Shown: positions 16,311 to 24,415 of the stretch, in pieces
Layout of the letters: each line of letters opens with the position of its first letter
Position numbering within the stretch: position 1 is the first letter of the stretch
Assembly: GCA_035512595.1 (NCBI GenBank)
Contig: DATKDU010000465.1
Span: forward strand, 1-44,693
Reading direction: 5' to 3'
Length of the DNA: 44,693 nt
From: DATKDU01 sp035512595
GTDB lineage: Bacteria > Planctomycetota > Planctomycetia > Pirellulales > Pirellulaceae
The notes under the pieces: model-generated
What the model was told of the DNA's origin: nothing
What the model saw: only the letters and a program-made list of their open reading frames with translations
Database searches by the model: none
Translations under genes and position numbers: made by a program

Positions 16311-17114
16311 ATGAACATCCCAGCCGATCCTCAGCCGCCTGAACTTCGCCCGCGCCGGCGAACAAGAACCATCGTTTGGGCCGGTGGCGCGGCGCTGCTC
16401 GCGGTGCTGATCCTGTTCGTCGTCCCGGCGACTCAACAGGCGCGCACCGACGCCATTCGTTCGGCCGATAAGTGAAATCTCAAGCAAATTGCGGTGGCGG
16501 TCGCCACCTACCATGACAACTATGGGACGTTGCCCCCGGCATATATTGCCGACGCCGAGGGGAGGCCGATGCACAGTTGGCGGGTGCTGATCCTGCCGTT
16601 CCTCGAGCAACAAGACCTCTACGAGCAGTACGACTTTGACGAGCCTTGGGACGGACCGAACAACCGCAAGCTGCTCAAGCAGCGTCCTTCCGTTTACGCC
16701 TTTCACGATAAGGAATCCCAAACGGGGACCGCGACCAACTACGTCGCCGTGGTTGGCGACGAGACCGTTTGGCCTCAGGGCAAGTCCTTGAGCATGGACC
16801 AAATCTCCGATGGCGGAGCGCTCACCATCTTGATCGTCGAGAATCAAGGCGGCAAAATCCCATGGACTGAGCCGCGCGATCTTGAGTTCGCCGCCATGAG
16901 CATGGAAGTCGGTGCTCCCGCCGGCGTCAGCAGCCGCTTCGATCCGCCGGCTGTGGTTACGGCCGATGGGAGCGTTCACACGCTGTCTTTCGGCCTGGCA
17001 CCGGCAACTTTACGCGCCCTTTTGACGGCGCGCGGCGGGGAAGACGTTCCGGTAGATTCACACCTGCAGGAAGTTCCCGATGGTCGCAGGCGGCCGGTAA
17101 AAACGCCGCGATAG
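16311..17114 (+). pseudogene. DUF1559 protein gene with one in-frame TGA (recoded or broken)
   Basis: Reading from the ATG at 16311, one frame encodes a DUF1559 protein of about 267 residues, interrupted once by TGA at 16473-16475 (codon 55). Before it come a basic N-terminus, one membrane span (GAALLAVLILFVVP) and QQARTDAIRSADK. After it the frame continues with the family core NLKQIAVAVATYHDNYG, the domain's MHSWRVLILPFLEQQDLYEQ and the C-terminal DGSVHTLSFGL, with no further stop for 212 codons. The usual prepilin cleavage motif is absent. Eighteen bases after the TGA begins a 6-bp stem with a GGTC loop. Either the gene was recently inactivated, or TGA is read through, possibly as selenocysteine; or the base is a sequencing error. 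Confidence 0.75.
16493..16508 (+). promoter_or_regulatory. SECIS-like stem-loop downstream of in-frame TGA
   Basis: GGTGGC-GGTC-GCCACC: a perfect 6-bp stem with a GGUC apical loop at +24 to +27 after the TGA at 16473-16475. Distance, loop size and G at loop position 1 fall within the published general description of bacterial SECIS elements, and the loop equals that of E. coli fdhF. A bulged U as in fdhF is missing. In such GC-rich DNA a chance hairpin is possible. Confidence 0.35.
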
Positions 17115-17133
17115 GTCGATCGTCACCGGCAGA

Positions 17134-18216
17134 TCATTTTCTTTTCCTGGCCTTCAGCGCCGGATCGCTAGCCAGCGGCAGCTTGACCGCCTTGCCGGTC
17201 TCGGCCGCCTTGTAGATGGCCAGGATCAACTCGACGCTGCGGCGGCCCTCGGCCCCTTCGCACATCATCGGCCGGTTCTTCTTGATGGCATCGACCATGT
17301 CCTTGAACAGGGCCGTATGGCCGTGATGGCCGATTGCCTTGGGATCGGCAGCGCCGCCGCCGGTTTGCGTGCGGTTAGCCATCGAAGCCAGTAGCTCCTC
17401 GTCGGCCTTCGTCTTCTTGGCAAACTCCCAGCGGACGATGTCCTCCTCCCGCATGCCGATGCTCCCCTGATCGCCGTGGATTTCGATCTTCTTGAGCTCG
17501 CCCGGAAACGCGGCAGTCGTGGCCTCGATGACGCCGAGAGCCCCGCTGGCGAACTTCACCGTCGCGACGACGACGTCTTCGACTTCGATTCGCTCGTGGG
17601 CCAGGGTGGCGGAATGGGCGGTGACTTCGACGGCGGGCCCCATGAACCACAGGAGCAGATCGACGCTGTGGATCGCCTGATTCATCAGCGCCCCGCCGCC
17701 GTCGAGGGCCCAGGTGCCGCGCCAGGCGCCGCTGTCGTAATACTGCTGCGTGCGGAACCATTTCACGTAAGCATCGCCGAGCGTGAGCTTTCCCAGCCGC
17801 CCCTTGTCGAGGGCCTGCTTCATGAGCTGCGAGCTGCCGTGGTACCGCGAGGGGAAAACGGTCGCCAGCCGCACTTTCGCCTTCTTGCAGGCGTCGATGA
17901 TCGCGTCGCACCGTTTGAGCGTGATCTCGAGGGGCTTTTCGACGATCACGTTCTTGCCCGCTTTGGCCGCGGCCACGGCCGGCTCCATGTGCGACCCGCT
18001 GGGAGTGCCGATGGTCACGATATTCACCGCCGGATCGGCCAGCATGTCGCTGAGCTTGTGGTACGCCCGGCAGCCGATCTCGGCCGCATATTTGTCGGCC
18101 GAGGCGGGGATTGCATCGAAGCAGGCAACGACTTTGGCCCCTTGGATGTCCGCCACCGCCTTGGCGTGAAAGCGGGCGATCATCCCGCAGCCGATAATGC
18201 CGAAACCGATCGTCAT
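17134..18216 (-). CDS. Gfo/Idh/MocA family oxidoreductase
   Basis: 360 residues; the ATG at 18216 is preceded by GAGGAAA. The N-terminal Rossmann fold has GIIGCGMIA at 7-15 and the family's EKP motif at 93-95 (NVIVEKPLEITL). The C-terminal alpha/beta domain includes GGGALMNQAIHSVDLLLWFMG, which holds the usual catalytic-histidine region. These enzymes oxidise or reduce sugars, inositols or related compounds with NAD(P). The C-terminus (ALKARKRK) is basic. No Tat leader is present, so this one is cytoplasmic, unlike many planctomycete relatives. The substrate is unknown. A palindromic repeat starts 15 bp upstream of the start codon. Confidence 0.92.
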   Translation of the reverse strand: MTIGFGIIGCGMIARFHAKAVADIQGAKVVACFDAIPASADKYAAEIGCRAYHKLSDMLADPAVNIVTIGTPSGSHMEPAVAAAKAGKNVIVEKPLEITLKRCDAIIDACKKAKVRLATVFPSRYHGSSQLMKQALDKGRLGKLTLGDAYVKWFRTQQYYDSGAWRGTWALDGGGALMNQAIHSVDLLLWFMGPAVEVTAHSATLAHERIEVEDVVVATVKFASGALGVIEATTAAFPGELKKIEIHGDQGSIGMREEDIVRWEFAKKTKADEELLASMANRTQTGGGAADPKAIGHHGHTALFKDMVDAIKKNRPMMCEGAEGRRSVELILAIYKAAETGKAVKLPLASDPALKARKRK

Positions 18217-18230
18217 GGTGTTTCCTCAAC

Positions 18231-18298
18231 GTAGGACAGGTTTTCAACCTGTCCCGAAAATGCCTACTTAACCTGGACAGGTTGGAAACCTGTCCTAC
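18231..18298. repeat. Nested palindrome, GGACAGGTT family (locus 1)
   Basis: Two inverted arms, 18231-18254 and 18275-18298, match at 23 of 24 positions. Each arm is itself near-palindromic (GGACAGGTT / AACCTGTCC around 3 nt). It lies 15 bp upstream of the oxidoreductase start on the minus strand. The same unit occurs at 37122-37142 and 41376-41435. Confidence 0.85.
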
Positions 18299-18345
18299 GG
18301 GATTGCGATTATGCCGCAGAAACCACTGCGCGGCGAGTGGACCAG

Positions 18346-19473
18346 CTACGGCAGCGGCTTGTGAAACTCGAACATGGTGACGTAGAACACCAGCATGCTG
18401 ACCGAATTGAACAGCGAGTGGACGACGATCACCGGCACGATGCTGTGGGTCCGCTGGTAGAGGTATCCCAGCGCGAGCGCCAGGACGGTGAGCGTGATCG
18501 GGGCTGGCCCGTGCCCCCAGTGGGCCAGTCCGAACAGAACCGAGCTGAACAGGATTGGCACCCACTGCACGAGGATGCTGTGCGGGAACGGCGCCTCGCG
18601 TGCATCTTCCACAAACTGTTCCGGTGGCGCGACAGGTTCGTACGGTTGCACCGCGGCAGGAGCAGCATACGGGTTGAGCTCATCGTTGCCGGCCGGACTT
18701 GCGACGACAACCTCGATGTCCTGCCGCGACACTTCTTGGCCATCGAACTGGCGTCCCAGCCACGCAAACCCCCGCTGGAGCCACCCCTGGAACACGACGC
18801 GGAAAAACCACTCCTCGCTGAGCGGCGCGATCACGCAGGCCGACAGGGCCAGCAGTACAAACAAGCCGAAATCAGGCGTCTTTTGCAGCATCTCGATTAC
18901 CGGATGCTCGTAGGCCCACTTCCCATACCAGACAATGGCCGCCTGCAACGCATAGACGGGGACCGCGATCAACGGGAAGGCGACGAGCCCGATTAACACG
19001 TTTTGCCCCAGTTCCCGCCAGGAAAACCCCAGGTCGCGGGGCGTCGCCTTGGCCCGCAGCAGCAGATAGCCCGTCGCCATCACGACGAAAAACACCTTGA
19101 CGCCGGTGTCCATCAGCACCAACGTCTGGAGTTGTTCCGGCTTGAGCGGCTGAGGATTGGCAACTTTCTTCGCCGGGTCACCGACCAGCAGCGGCAGCAG
19201 CATGATCGCGGCCACCGGAAGGCCGATCACCGCCATGTCAAACCAGACCCACGGCACGTGCCGCCGCGGCGTCCACGGCAGAAATCGGCCGGTCCAAAAC
19301 CGATGCCATCCCTCGCGCAGCACGTCGGCGGCAGTCCACCCCTCACCTTCGATCGGCGCGCTAGGGGTCGGCCGGCCGCTCCACAAGCGGTACGCAACCG
19401 CCAACGGCCAGCCGAAGAAAAAGCCGCCAAGCGTGCCGAGGAGGACCAGCGATAAGAGGGCGGCCCCAACCAT
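18346..19473 (-). CDS. CPBP family intramembrane glutamic protease-like protein
   Basis: 375 residues with about eight membrane spans. CPBP (Abi) motifs are intact: E220-E221-WFF-R225, a histidine at 318 (LFGLAHWG), and H352 with N356 (HSLFNS). Relatives include Rce1-type CAAX proteases and bacteriocin self-immunity proteins. An unusual polar insert of about 60 residues (roughly 240-300, containing NPYAAPAAVQPYEP) separates motif 1 from motif 2. A second soluble loop sits at 30-75. It starts 7 bp after pgsA and belongs to that operon. The substrate is unknown. Confidence 0.88.
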   Translation of the reverse strand: MVGAALLSLVLLGTLGGFFFGWPLAVAYRLWSGRPTPSAPIEGEGWTAADVLREGWHRFWTGRFLPWTPRRHVPWVWFDMAVIGLPVAAIMLLPLLVGDPAKKVANPQPLKPEQLQTLVLMDTGVKVFFVVMATGYLLLRAKATPRDLGFSWRELGQNVLIGLVAFPLIAVPVYALQAAIVWYGKWAYEHPVIEMLQKTPDFGLFVLLALSACVIAPLSEEWFFRVVFQGWLQRGFAWLGRQFDGQEVSRQDIEVVVASPAGNDELNPYAAPAAVQPYEPVAPPEQFVEDAREAPFPHSILVQWVPILFSSVLFGLAHWGHGPAPITLTVLALALGYLYQRTHSIVPVIVVHSLFNSVSMLVFYVTMFEFHKPLP

Positions 19474-19480
19474 CGACTCT

Positions 19481-20110
19481 TTAACCCTTCAGGTAGCGGG
19501 CGGCCGCGACGCAGTATTCCAGGCCGGAGTAGATCGTCGTGATGATCGCCAGCCAGACGGAAACGTGCAGCGACCAGAAGAGCCACGCCGGCAGCGGCGC
19601 GGTCGGTGCATCATGAAGCTGCTTGAGCGCAATCAGGCTGGCAACGGCGGCAATGCACTGGAAGACCATTTTGAGCTTCCCCGCCATCTTGGCGGAAAAA
19701 TCCCCTCCCTCCCCTTCGATCATGCTGCGGAGTGCCGTCACGAGCATCTCCCGCCCCATGACGACGACCGCCATCCAGGGGGCGATGCCGGTCACAGGAA
19801 GCCAGCCGTCCCACACGACTTCCGCCGCCAGGAAAATGTACGTCCCGCAGATAATGATCTTGTCCACAAACGGGTCGAAGACGCGGCCGAGCTTGGTCAC
19901 CTGGCCGTACTTGCGGGCGTACCAGCCGTCGATCCAGTCGGTGCTGGCCGCCAGGACGAAGACGACAATCGCCGGCACATACATCTTCAGCGGGATGAGC
20001 ACGAAGACGACGATCGACAGCAGCAGCCGCAGCGCGGTGAGCTGGTTGGGGAGGTTGAAGACGCCGGATGTAGCCGCTGGCACGTTCGCCTCGCCGTGGA
20101 GGGAAGTCAA
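19481..20110 (-). CDS. pgsA: CDP-diacylglycerol-glycerol-3-phosphate 3-phosphatidyltransferase
   Basis: Membrane enzyme making phosphatidylglycerol phosphate. Opening residues FNLPNQLTALRLL are the family's usual N-terminus. The CDP-alcohol phosphotransferase signature is complete: D61-G62-x2-A65-R66-x8-G75-x3-D79-x3-D83 (DGWYARKYGQVTKLGRVFDP). About four spans follow. The likely start is a TTG at 20110 whose last bases overlap the toxin gene's stop (TTGA), or a GTG nine codons later; family members usually begin close to FNLPNQ. Translational coupling to a toxin gene is unusual for an essential lipid enzyme. Confidence 0.92.
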   Translation of the reverse strand: MTSLHGEANVPAATSGVFNLPNQLTALRLLLSIVVFVLIPLKMYVPAIVVFVLAASTDWIDGWYARKYGQVTKLGRVFDPFVDKIIICGTYIFLAAEVVWDGWLPVTGIAPWMAVVVMGREMLVTALRSMIEGEGGDFSAKMAGKLKMVFQCIAAVASLIALKQLHDAPTAPLPAWLFWSLHVSVWLAIITTIYSGLEYCVAAARYLKG

Positions 20111-20370
20111 TTGACGGAAGGATCGAAGCGGACTCGATTCACGGTGACCATCCGATCGTCGGGCGAAACATCAAAGGTGACGACGAGCGGCGGTACGATC
20201 AGATGACGATTACCATCATCGCGGACCGCGCCGGCTGCTAAGGGCCCCTGCTCAAGAATGCGATCGATCCGATTGGCAGCATCGGTTACCGCGGCCCGGT
20301 CGAATGACTTGAGCCAGATGTCCGCCAGGTCGTTTTCCGCCAGTGGCGTCCAGCAGACCGTGTATTTCAT
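20107..20370 (-). CDS. RelE/ParE superfamily toxin
   Basis: 87 residues: MKYTVCWTPLAENDLADIWL, then ANRIDRILEQGP, and the C-terminal strand LIVPPLVVTFDVSPDDRMVTV. The pattern fits the ParE/RelE fold (plasmid-stabilisation type), whose members cleave mRNA on the ribosome or block gyrase; which one applies here cannot be told. It overlaps the upstream antitoxin gene by 4 bp (ATGA), the standard toxin-antitoxin arrangement, and its own stop overlaps the pgsA start. Confidence 0.8.
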   Translation of the reverse strand: MKYTVCWTPLAENDLADIWLKSFDRAAVTDAANRIDRILEQGPLAAGAVRDDGNRHLIVPPLVVTFDVSPDDRMVTVNRVRFDPSVN

Positions 20371-20615
20371 GAGCCATACCGGCGCTGTAGGTCCGTAAGG
20401 ATGTCTTCCAATGGTCGGCCAGGCCCGGATCGACGGCCGGCCTCGATCTCCTCCGTGGTGAACAGTTCCTGCGCACGGGCGTAGTCTTCCGCGGTCGCCT
20501 CGCGCATCGGCCGAAAGACACCGATCAGACGCCCTTCCGCGGTGCGCAGCTCCAGTGACTCTCCCGGTTCCGTCAATTTCGCGGCAAGTTCCGCCTCAAT
20601 GATGATGGTTCCCAT
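20367..20615 (-). CDS. Antitoxin of the adjacent RelE/ParE pair
   Basis: 82 residues. An N-terminal beta-strand segment (MGTIIIEAELAAKLTEP, then ESLELRTAEGRLIGVFRP) is followed by a C-terminal helix FTTEEIEAGRRSGPGRPLED, of the kind that wraps toxins. Planctomycete relatives occur next to ParE toxins. A degenerate copy of the same C-terminal helix lies just upstream (20637-20769). A palindrome and TATAAT lie upstream of both and probably provide autoregulation. Confidence 0.78.
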   Translation of the reverse strand: MGTIIIEAELAAKLTEPGESLELRTAEGRLIGVFRPMREATAEDYARAQELFTTEEIEAGRRSGPGRPLEDILTDLQRRYGS

Positions 20616-20636
20616 GAATCTCCTCGCTGATCGGGA

Positions 20637-20769
20637 TCAAACCGTCAACCTACTGAGGTGCTCCAGAACCTCCTCGGTCGTGAACCCACCCGGCTCGCGA
20701 CGCGCTGCGTCGATCTCCGCTTCCGTAAAACAATGGCTGGATCCTGGCGGGGATGGTAATGGCAGTCAT
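20637..20769 (-). pseudogene. Decayed antitoxin remnant
   Basis: An ATG at 20769 opens MTAITIP, matching the start of the intact antitoxin. The following sequence is shifted by one base relative to a second frame that encodes HCFTEAEIDAARREPGGFTT and EEVLEHLSRLTV, ending at a TGA (20637-20639). That tail resembles the toxin-binding helix of the intact gene (FTTEEIEAGRRSGPGR). About 45 central residues are missing and the frame is broken. I read it as an old duplicate of the antitoxin gene that has decayed. Confidence 0.5.
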
Positions 20770-20788
20770 GACTGGCCTCGCATGGAAA

Positions 20789-20819
20789 ACCACCCAACGT
20801 TGGTGGTGACTGAATTATA
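20789..20819 (-). promoter_or_regulatory. Promoter and palindromic operator of toxin-antitoxin operon
   Basis: A perfect TATAAT on the minus strand (20814-20819) is followed downstream by a 19-bp interrupted palindrome (20789-20807, core CAACGTTG flanked by ACC/GGT arms with one unpaired base). A palindrome overlapping the transcription start fits antitoxin autorepression. No good -35 is seen. Confidence 0.45.
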
Positions 20820-20831
20820 CCTTCCGGAGAA

Positions 20832-22223
20832 CTACCTTGCCTTCCCCACCGCCACTCCCACTAGATCATACTCCTGCGTCGCCACGATCTGCGTCGGCAC
20901 GATCTGGCCGACTTTGAGCTTCTGCCGATCGCCGGTGACGAAGACGAGGCCATCAACGTCCGGCGCGTCGGCAGCGGAACGGCCGACGAAGACGTTCTTC
21001 TCTCCGGGGACGCTCTGGTCGAGGACCACGTCCAGCTCACGGCCGATCTGCGCCTGGCACTGCTCAAAAGCGATCTGCTGCTGGACCTCCATCAGCCGCT
21101 CGCGGCGTTGTTCTTTCACGTCGTCCGGCAGATGCCCCGGCAGTGCGGCCGCCGGCGTATCAGGCTCCAGCGAATAAGTGAACACGCCCATCCGTTCAAA
21201 CCGCTGCTGGCGGACGAACTCGACTAGCTCGTCGAATTGCTCGTCCGTTTCGCCCGGAAATCCGGTGATGAACGTCGTGCGGATCGCCAGGTCCTTGATC
21301 CGCGAGCGGAGCGTGCCGAGCAGTTCTTCCGTCTCGCTCCTCGTCACCCGCCGCGCCATCCGCTTGAGCATCGTGTCACTAATATGTTGCAGCGGCATAT
21401 CGACATAAGGCACGATCTTCGCGCAGCCGGCCATCGTGTCGATTAGCTCATCGGTGACGTACATCGGGTAGAAGTACATCAGGCGTATCCAGTCGATACC
21501 ACGCACGTCATTCAGCTTCGTCAGTAATTCCGCCAGCCGCGGCTCGCCGTACAAGTCGATGCCGTAATAGGGCGTATCCTGAGCGACGACGATCAGCTCC
21601 CGCGCCCCGTCGGCAGCGAGCTGCTCGGCCTCGCGAATGACCAAATCGATCGGCTTGGTGGCGTGCTTGCCGCGCATCTTGGGGATCGCGCAGAACGTAC
21701 ACAGCCGGTCGCAGCCTTCGGAAATCTTCAGGTACGCGAAATGCCGCGGGGTGATGCGGAGGCGGTCGGTATCGGGCAGCGCTCGGATCGGGGCGGGGTG
21801 AAAGACGGTCCGCTGCTCTTCGAGATGCCCCACCAGGCGGTCGGCGACGCGGGTGATCTCTTCGCGGCCGAAAACGCCGACCAGGTAATCGATGTCGGGA
21901 CGCTCGACGAGCAGGTCGTCCTTCTGCCGCTCGGCCAGGCAGCCGGAGACGATGACGCCGCGCGTCTTGCCGCGCCGCTTGAGGTCGAGCATTTCATCGA
22001 CGGCGGCAAACGATTCGGTCCGGGCCCGCTCGATGAAGCCGCACGTGTTGACGACGACGAAGTCGGCCCCGTCAGGCTCGCTGACCAGGTCGTAGCCGTC
22101 GATTTGGAGGAGCCCCAGCATCCGCTCGCTATCGACCGTGTTCTTGGGGCAGCCGAGGCTGACGAAGGCGTAGGTGCCTTTGGACTCCTGCTCGGATTTG
22201 GGGGGGACGGAACGATTTGCCAA
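20832..22223 (-). CDS. rimO: Ribosomal protein S12 methylthiotransferase
   Basis: Radical-SAM enzyme that methylthiolates an Asp of ribosomal protein S12. It shows the family opening YAFVSLGCPKNTVDSERMLG. Three N-terminal cysteines serve the auxiliary cluster (GCP, NTCGF, SGCLAE), and the radical-SAM CxxxCxxC lies in EGCDRLCTFCAIPKMRG. A C-terminal TRAM domain is present. I place the start at the TTG at 22223, which has GGAG seven bases upstream and gives the usual distance to the first motif. An in-frame ATG at 22361 would add 46 low-complexity residues and run into the kinase gene. It is downstream of the KaiC/kinase cassette, so possibly read with it. Confidence 0.92.
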   Translation of the reverse strand: MANRSVPPKSEQESKGTYAFVSLGCPKNTVDSERMLGLLQIDGYDLVSEPDGADFVVVNTCGFIERARTESFAAVDEMLDLKRRGKTRGVIVSGCLAERQKDDLLVERPDIDYLVGVFGREEITRVADRLVGHLEEQRTVFHPAPIRALPDTDRLRITPRHFAYLKISEGCDRLCTFCAIPKMRGKHATKPIDLVIREAEQLAADGARELIVVAQDTPYYGIDLYGEPRLAELLTKLNDVRGIDWIRLMYFYPMYVTDELIDTMAGCAKIVPYVDMPLQHISDTMLKRMARRVTRSETEELLGTLRSRIKDLAIRTTFITGFPGETDEQFDELVEFVRQQRFERMGVFTYSLEPDTPAAALPGHLPDDVKEQRRERLMEVQQQIAFEQCQAQIGRELDVVLDQSVPGEKNVFVGRSAADAPDVDGLVFVTGDRQKLKVGQIVPTQIVATQEYDLVGVAVGKAR

Positions 22224-22345
22224 GCGAAAACTCCGGACCAAAGAGCGGCGCTGCACGAGCAGCCGCAAACCGTTGATTTTACGGAGTTTGGAGTAACTTG
22301 GCGAGGGGCTGATTTGGCGGGCGGGTCTGGCAGAGGCGCGCCCGT

Positions 22346-24415
22346 TTATCGCGCCGAACATGCCGGTTGTGACTCCAGCAGGTTCATCAGCACCGCCAAC
22401 TCGACGGGCTTGACCAGGTGATGGTTGAAGCCGGCCTGTTCCGCGCGACGCCGGTCGTCTTCCTGGCCCCAGCCGGTGAGGGCGATGAGCATGACGTTTC
22501 CCGCCCAGGGCTGCTGACGAATCCGCTGCGCTGCCTGATAGCCGTCGAGCTTGGGCATTCCTATGTCGAGCAACACCACGTCGGGCTTCAGTGCGGCGGC
22601 CGCATTGATTGCTTGCTCGCCGTCATAGGCCGTTTCTGCCTCGTAACCACTGCGCTGTAGCAGCCTCGCCAGCGAATTGGCGCTGTCCCGATTGTCATCC
22701 ACCACGAGCACGCGGCAAGTTTTGGGTTTGCCGGTGGCGGATTGTCCCCCCACGGGGCGCGCCTCCGCGACTAGCGCGCCTGGTGCCAACGGCAGCCGGA
22801 TCACGAATTCGCTCCCCTGGCCCGGACCGCCGGAGCGAGCTTCAATCGAGCCTTGATGCAATTCGACGAGCCGCTTGACCAGCGCCAGGCCGATCCCCAA
22901 ACCGCCTTGCGCTCGTCCTTGCTCGCGGTCGCCTTGGAAAAACATTTGAAACAGTTTGGGAATCATGGACGCTGACAGGCCAATGCCGTTGTCGCGCACC
23001 GACAGGACAACCTGGTCATCGTGCCGGGCTGCGGAAAGCCAGATCTGCCCCCCTCGGTCGGTGTACTTGGCGGCATTGTTGAGCAGGTTGGCGACGCTCT
23101 GCGTCAGGCGGACGGCATCGGCCTCGACGATCAGCGGCTCCGCCGGCAGCGAGGTCGTCAGCGTATGCCCTGCGGCATCGATCAAGGGTTTGCTGGTCTC
23201 GATCGCCGCGCGAATCACGTCGGCGACTTCCAGGGGCTTCCTGCGCAGCTCGATCTTGCCGCTTTCGATCCTCGAAAGCTCCAGCAGGTCATCGACGAGC
23301 CGCACGAGCTGGTTGACCTGCCGTTCGATCATGTCGCGCGCGTTGCCCCTGGCCGGTACGTCCTCCGACTTTAAGAGGTGCAGGGAATTACGGATCGGGG
23401 CCAGGGGATTGCGCAGCTCGTGGGCCAGCGTCGCCAGGAATTCATTTTTGCGGCGGTCCGTCTCGCGGAGGGCATTCTCGGCCTGCCGCAGCCGCGTTGC
23501 GTCAAAGAAGTAGCAGACGACGCCCAACTGGCCATCCGGCATCGTGACGCGGTGGATCTGCCACTCGTAGGATTCGAGCGTCTCGATGTCATGTCGTTGC
23601 TCGGTCAGGCTGGGGGCAAGATACGGCTCGCCCGTTTCCAGGGTGTGCCGGAAGGTATCGATGATCTGCTGGGCGACCGGCGCTGGCCAAATGATGCGAA
23701 TGGCGTCGGCGAAGTCGCGCCCGATCAGCGGCCGCACGCTACGGAATGCGTCCTGCGCGCCGTCGCTCACGTGGGCGATGCGAAACTGCGAATCGACGGT
23801 ATAGAGGCCAAAGGGCGATTGCTCGACGAGCTTCGAGAACGTCTCGACATTGCGGCGCAAGTGCTCCTGGCTCTGGCGGGCAGCTTCTTCGCTGTTCTTG
23901 CGGCCCGTGATGTCGTAGAAGCAGTTGACGGCCCCTGTGATTTCCCCGCGCTGGCTCTTGAGCGGCCGGATGTTCATGACGACGGTCGCGCGCGACCCAT
24001 CAGGCCGCTCGATGATCACTTCCGCGTCACGCACCTCGGATATCGCGCCGCTGACCACCTCGGCCATTGGACACTCATGGTGGGGCATGTAGCTGCCGTC
24101 CGGACGGAACATTCTTAACGAGCCGCAGAACAACCGCTCGTCCGCATCCCCTAACGCCGGCTCACGACCCCACAATGTGGCGGCGTGGCGGTTGAATTCC
24201 CGAATCATTCCCGAGGTATCGATGGAATAGATGGCCACGGGCCCCAGGTCGAACAAGGTGCGATAGCGCTCCTCGCTTTCCCGCATCTTCGCTTCGGCGC
24301 GCTCCGCCTGGTCCGTCAGTTCATGCTGATGGATCAAGGAGACGATCAGGGCCTCGTTGATCTCCCGCAGCTCGTGTTCCAGGCCCCCCCCTTCGACCTG
24401 AAATCTGCCGTTCAT
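22346..24415 (-). CDS. PAS-containing hybrid sensor histidine kinase
   Basis: 689 residues, cytoplasmic (no membrane span). Order: short helical N-terminus, PAS 1 (about 46-170, ESEERYRTLFDLGPVAIY), PAS 2 (about 190-310), HisKA with H332 (FLATLAHELRNPLAPIRNS), HATPase (N-box LLNNAAKY, DNGIGL, GGLGIGLALV), and a C-terminal receiver with phospho-acceptor D617 (VVLLDIGMPKLDG) and K in HHLVKP. Its start overlaps the KaiC-like gene by 4 bp, so the two are translationally coupled. No output response regulator is encoded nearby. It may relay to a phosphotransfer protein elsewhere or be switched by the KaiC-like partner, as SasA is in cyanobacteria (analogy only). Confidence 0.93.
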   Translation of the reverse strand: MNGRFQVEGGGLEHELREINEALIVSLIHQHELTDQAERAEAKMRESEERYRTLFDLGPVAIYSIDTSGMIREFNRHAATLWGREPALGDADERLFCGSLRMFRPDGSYMPHHECPMAEVVSGAISEVRDAEVIIERPDGSRATVVMNIRPLKSQRGEITGAVNCFYDITGRKNSEEAARQSQEHLRRNVETFSKLVEQSPFGLYTVDSQFRIAHVSDGAQDAFRSVRPLIGRDFADAIRIIWPAPVAQQIIDTFRHTLETGEPYLAPSLTEQRHDIETLESYEWQIHRVTMPDGQLGVVCYFFDATRLRQAENALRETDRRKNEFLATLAHELRNPLAPIRNSLHLLKSEDVPARGNARDMIERQVNQLVRLVDDLLELSRIESGKIELRRKPLEVADVIRAAIETSKPLIDAAGHTLTTSLPAEPLIVEADAVRLTQSVANLLNNAAKYTDRGGQIWLSAARHDDQVVLSVRDNGIGLSASMIPKLFQMFFQGDREQGRAQGGLGIGLALVKRLVELHQGSIEARSGGPGQGSEFVIRLPLAPGALVAEARPVGGQSATGKPKTCRVLVVDDNRDSANSLARLLQRSGYEAETAYDGEQAINAAAALKPDVVLLDIGMPKLDGYQAAQRIRQQPWAGNVMLIALTGWGQEDDRRRAEQAGFNHHLVKPVELAVLMNLLESQPACSAR

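Noticed and set aside
22224..22361. N-terminal extension of rimO to the ATG at 22361
   Set aside because: The added 46 residues are low-complexity and not part of the family, and the extended gene would overlap the kinase gene; a TTG with a good ribosome site fits better.
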